Assembly (NCBI RefSeq): GCF_003072125.1
Contig: NZ_QCYH01000014.1
Span: 1 to 59,640 of the forward strand
Reading direction: 5' to 3'
DNA: 59,640 nt
Origin: Pelagivirga sediminicola
GTDB taxonomy: Bacteria; Pseudomonadota; Alphaproteobacteria; Rhodobacterales; Rhodobacteraceae
In this document: one piece after another, positions 57,698 through 59,640 of the stretch
Layout: each line of letters opens with the position of its first letter
How positions within the stretch are numbered: position 1 is the stretch's first letter
Program-made: the position numbers and the translations under genes
The notes under the pieces: model-generated
The model's database searches: none
The model's input: only the letters and a program-made list of their open reading frames with translations
Told to the model about the DNA's origin: nothing

Positions 57698-59638
57698 TCA
57701 CTTTCCTCCCTGAGTTTTCAAGAGTGCCACAACCGGCTCAACTTCGTTCCGAAGATAGACCGGTCCGACATCCAAGCCGTTCGGTCGGTACGGCTGGACC
57801 CCCTCGCTCTGTAGAACGGCCCGGATCGTGTTCAAATGCGCACCGGTTTCGGCCGACAGAATCGTTGGTGTCGTATAGCTGGCCTCAAACGCAGCGATGT
57901 CGTCCCGGCTCATTCGCCACTCCCGACGCCTGGTCGTGGGATTCAAAACCAGCATCGCAGGCGTGTAACCACCTTTGATCAGAGCCAAGAATTTCCCTTT
58001 CCCCCGAATACCAGCCGACCGGGCGAAGGCCGCTGCGGTCACCTCGCCCTGTTTGGTCGATGGCTTGCGCTTCGGTGCGGCCTTCGCCTTGAACGCAGTA
58101 ACCTCAGTGATTTCCACCACAAGCCCGTGGTAGCCGAACACATCAGAACGCTTACCAAGGCGCAGAAAACCACTCCTGATAGCCGCAATGATCGCGCCAA
58201 CAGGAAGCTCCAGCCGCTTGTGAACGAGTTGGATCGTCTTCCACCCTGGCTCCTCTGGGGCAACCGGCTGCGCATAGGCCTCCAACTCCTCAAGAAGAGC
58301 TTGGCCATCCGCAATTCGCCAAGGCGATTTGATCGTTGCGACTTTGGTCCTCGGGACGAGGACACCGTCTGCCTTCAATCCTTTCAACTCGGCCAGCGTT
58401 GCGCCGATTGCCCGTCGCAGCGCAATCGGACCGACCAATGTAGGGATTTCATCAAGAATGTGCTGCCAAGCCTTCGCATCAAAGGTCTTGCGGGCATCGG
58501 CACGCGCGTCACTGGGCGCAAACGCGCCCGCTTCTGTCAAGAAATCATCCAGAACAGCCGAGCCGATGCCGGTTTCCTTGGATGCTGACGTAAGGGAATG
58601 GAGGCGCCGCTCTGTCACGGCCTGCCCGAAAAAATCTTCACCTGCCGCCAACGGCCATATTTCCAGAAAATAGTCACGAAGGATCCCGCGAAAGACCGCA
58701 AAGGCATCGTCATCAAGGTAGATGCGCTTAAGGTGCTGGAAGAGCGGGCCCAATTCGCCCTGCGTCACGATGTGGCCGCCGTCCTGTGATCGCATAAGGA
58801 TGTCCAGAGCCGCTCGGACCCCATCAGGGCCTTGCGAGACAAAGGCAAAGCCCGTGGCCTTGGCGTGCCGATCGTCCGGGGCCTCGTCCCTTTTGCGCAG
58901 CAAGGCTGCACCGATAAACTCACAGATTGTCATCGCTGCAAACACCGGCTGTGAGGCCAGCCATGTTTTATCCGCAGCGATACCCTGCGATAGACGCTTA
59001 TCAAGCCAAAGGTCAATGCGCACGCAGTTGAATGATCCTGCTCGCAGGTCTGGCAGGATCTCCGCCAATCTCGCTCCAATATCATCCCGTACGATGGGGC
59101 GCGAGCTAGACCACAAGGGAACCAGCGGATGATGGTGCCGGTGGCAAATATCAACACCTCTGCAGAGCCAGTCCCCCCGCAAGGCAATGTGCCGCAATGG
59201 ATGGGGCTGATCGGCTGCATGCTCACGCATGCAATGTGGACAGCCCCGAATGATCGGGTTTCGTAGGGCCCGCGAGACGAAGACCTCCTTCCGAAACCGC
59301 ATCCGGACGTCTCCGATGCGTTCACCTGTCCAAGAGAGCAGTTCGGCGACCTGCGTGGCCGACAACCCTGCGCGTTCTGCAAAAATCGCGACTGCCTCTT
59401 CGTCCTGCTCCAAGATACGCCGAAAGGTGGTACCGAGATCGAGGGCGAAGTTGACAGCGTCCGTCCCATTCAGGATTGCCATGCGCGAAAACAGCGACGG
59501 GAGCGTCTCGCGGTCAACGGGCTCTACCGTAAGGGCAAGTTTCCGCAGCAAATACACCCCCTGTGAGAACGGCGGTGCGAAAGTCGGCCGCGGTAGCGGC
59601 GGGATGAGCCTGCTGCGGGCGGCGTAAAAGTCGTCCAC
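57698..59638 (-). CDS. tniQ: TniQ-family transposition protein (5' end may lie outside)
   Basis: At least 646 codons with an N-terminal TniQ domain: VEPVDRETLPSLFSRMAILN, then a zinc-binding region with CPHCMREHAADQPHPLRHIA and GDWLCRGVDICHRHHHPLVP. The C-terminal half is helical with HTH-like stretches. TniQ directs target choice in Tn7- and Tn5053-like elements with a transposase and an AAA+ ATPase, which would lie to the right of this window. The visible start is a GTG two bases from the edge, so the true start may be further right. It is longer than Tn402 TniQ (about 400), closer to Tn7-like TniQ proteins. It converges on tRNA-Arg. Confidence 0.85.
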   Translation of the reverse strand: MDDFYAARSRLIPPLPRPTFAPPFSQGVYLLRKLALTVEPVDRETLPSLFSRMAILNGTDAVNFALDLGTTFRRILEQDEEAVAIFAERAGLSATQVAELLSWTGERIGDVRMRFRKEVFVSRALRNPIIRGCPHCMREHAADQPHPLRHIALRGDWLCRGVDICHRHHHPLVPLWSSSRPIVRDDIGARLAEILPDLRAGSFNCVRIDLWLDKRLSQGIAADKTWLASQPVFAAMTICEFIGAALLRKRDEAPDDRHAKATGFAFVSQGPDGVRAALDILMRSQDGGHIVTQGELGPLFQHLKRIYLDDDAFAVFRGILRDYFLEIWPLAAGEDFFGQAVTERRLHSLTSASKETGIGSAVLDDFLTEAGAFAPSDARADARKTFDAKAWQHILDEIPTLVGPIALRRAIGATLAELKGLKADGVLVPRTKVATIKSPWRIADGQALLEELEAYAQPVAPEEPGWKTIQLVHKRLELPVGAIIAAIRSGFLRLGKRSDVFGYHGLVVEITEVTAFKAKAAPKRKPSTKQGEVTAAAFARSAGIRGKGKFLALIKGGYTPAMLVLNPTTRRREWRMSRDDIAAFEASYTTPTILSAETGAHLNTIRAVLQSEGVQPYRPNGLDVGPVYLRNEVEPVVALLKTQGGK

Positions 59639-59640
59639 CT

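Overview
The window is GC-rich DNA from an alphaproteobacterium, most probably a member of the Rhodobacteraceae (Paracoccus, Rhodobacter or Roseobacter type). The signs are the Pho cluster order phoR-pstSCAB-phoU-phoB with a PhoR that has no membrane segments, the imuA-imuB-dnaE2 mutagenesis cassette, ycjX, a YcjF-like gene and truA beside tRNA-Arg, and ATGA start/stop overlaps in most operons. No replication, rRNA or plasmid-maintenance gene is visible, so I cannot say whether this is chromosome or a large plasmid.

Layout. (1) 1-9278, plus strand: a respiratory operon coding for alternative complex III (actB truncated at its 5' end, actC, D, E, F and a small membrane protein), a SCO copper chaperone, and a caa3-type A2 haem-copper oxidase (subunits II with fused cytochrome c, I, III and IV). 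The first ~70 bases are unrelated DNA that removed actA and most of actB. (2) 9284-11959, minus: an EmrAB-like MFS/HlyD efflux pair. (3) 12072-15099: scarred DNA with a broken DUF4396 gene, a decayed molybdenum hydroxylase large subunit and its FAD subunit. (4) 15306-23089, minus: a compact set of complex I membrane subunits in the order nuoA-X-H-J-K-L-M-N. All Fe-S and NADH subunits are absent. X looks like NuoB and NuoD scaffolds fused, without cofactor ligands. (5) 23433-24256: an IS66 remnant with a pRiA4b ORF-3 passenger gene. (6) 24481-31865: a LysR regulator divergent from an N-carbamoylsarcosine-type amidohydrolase, hydantoinase A and B, and an NCS1 permease, probably for N-methylhydantoin or a related cyclic ureide. 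(7) 32082-37370: imuA, imuB, dnaE2. (8) 37684-46380: a Dpp/Opp-type ABC importer with two different amidohydrolases, preceded by a 12-codon leader frame. (9) 46444-53510: the phosphate regulon, with a three-repeat Pho box before pstS. (10) 53581-57546: a YcjF-like gene, a GNAT gene, ycjX, truA and tRNA-Arg(UCU). (11) 57698 to the right end, minus: a TniQ transposition-targeting gene facing the tRNA, probably one edge of a Tn7/Tn5053-like element.

How the genes work together. Act, SCO and Cox form one quinol-to-oxygen route, but it cannot be complete here because actB is cut. The nuo-like cluster looks intact, with all seven junctions overlapping or within 2 bases. It keeps most ion-channel residues of the antiporter subunits but has no visible way to accept electrons, so it is the best candidate for an undescribed system in this window. 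The two catabolic loci each pair an importer with hydrolases of C-N bonds, which suggests a lifestyle of scavenging organic nitrogen.
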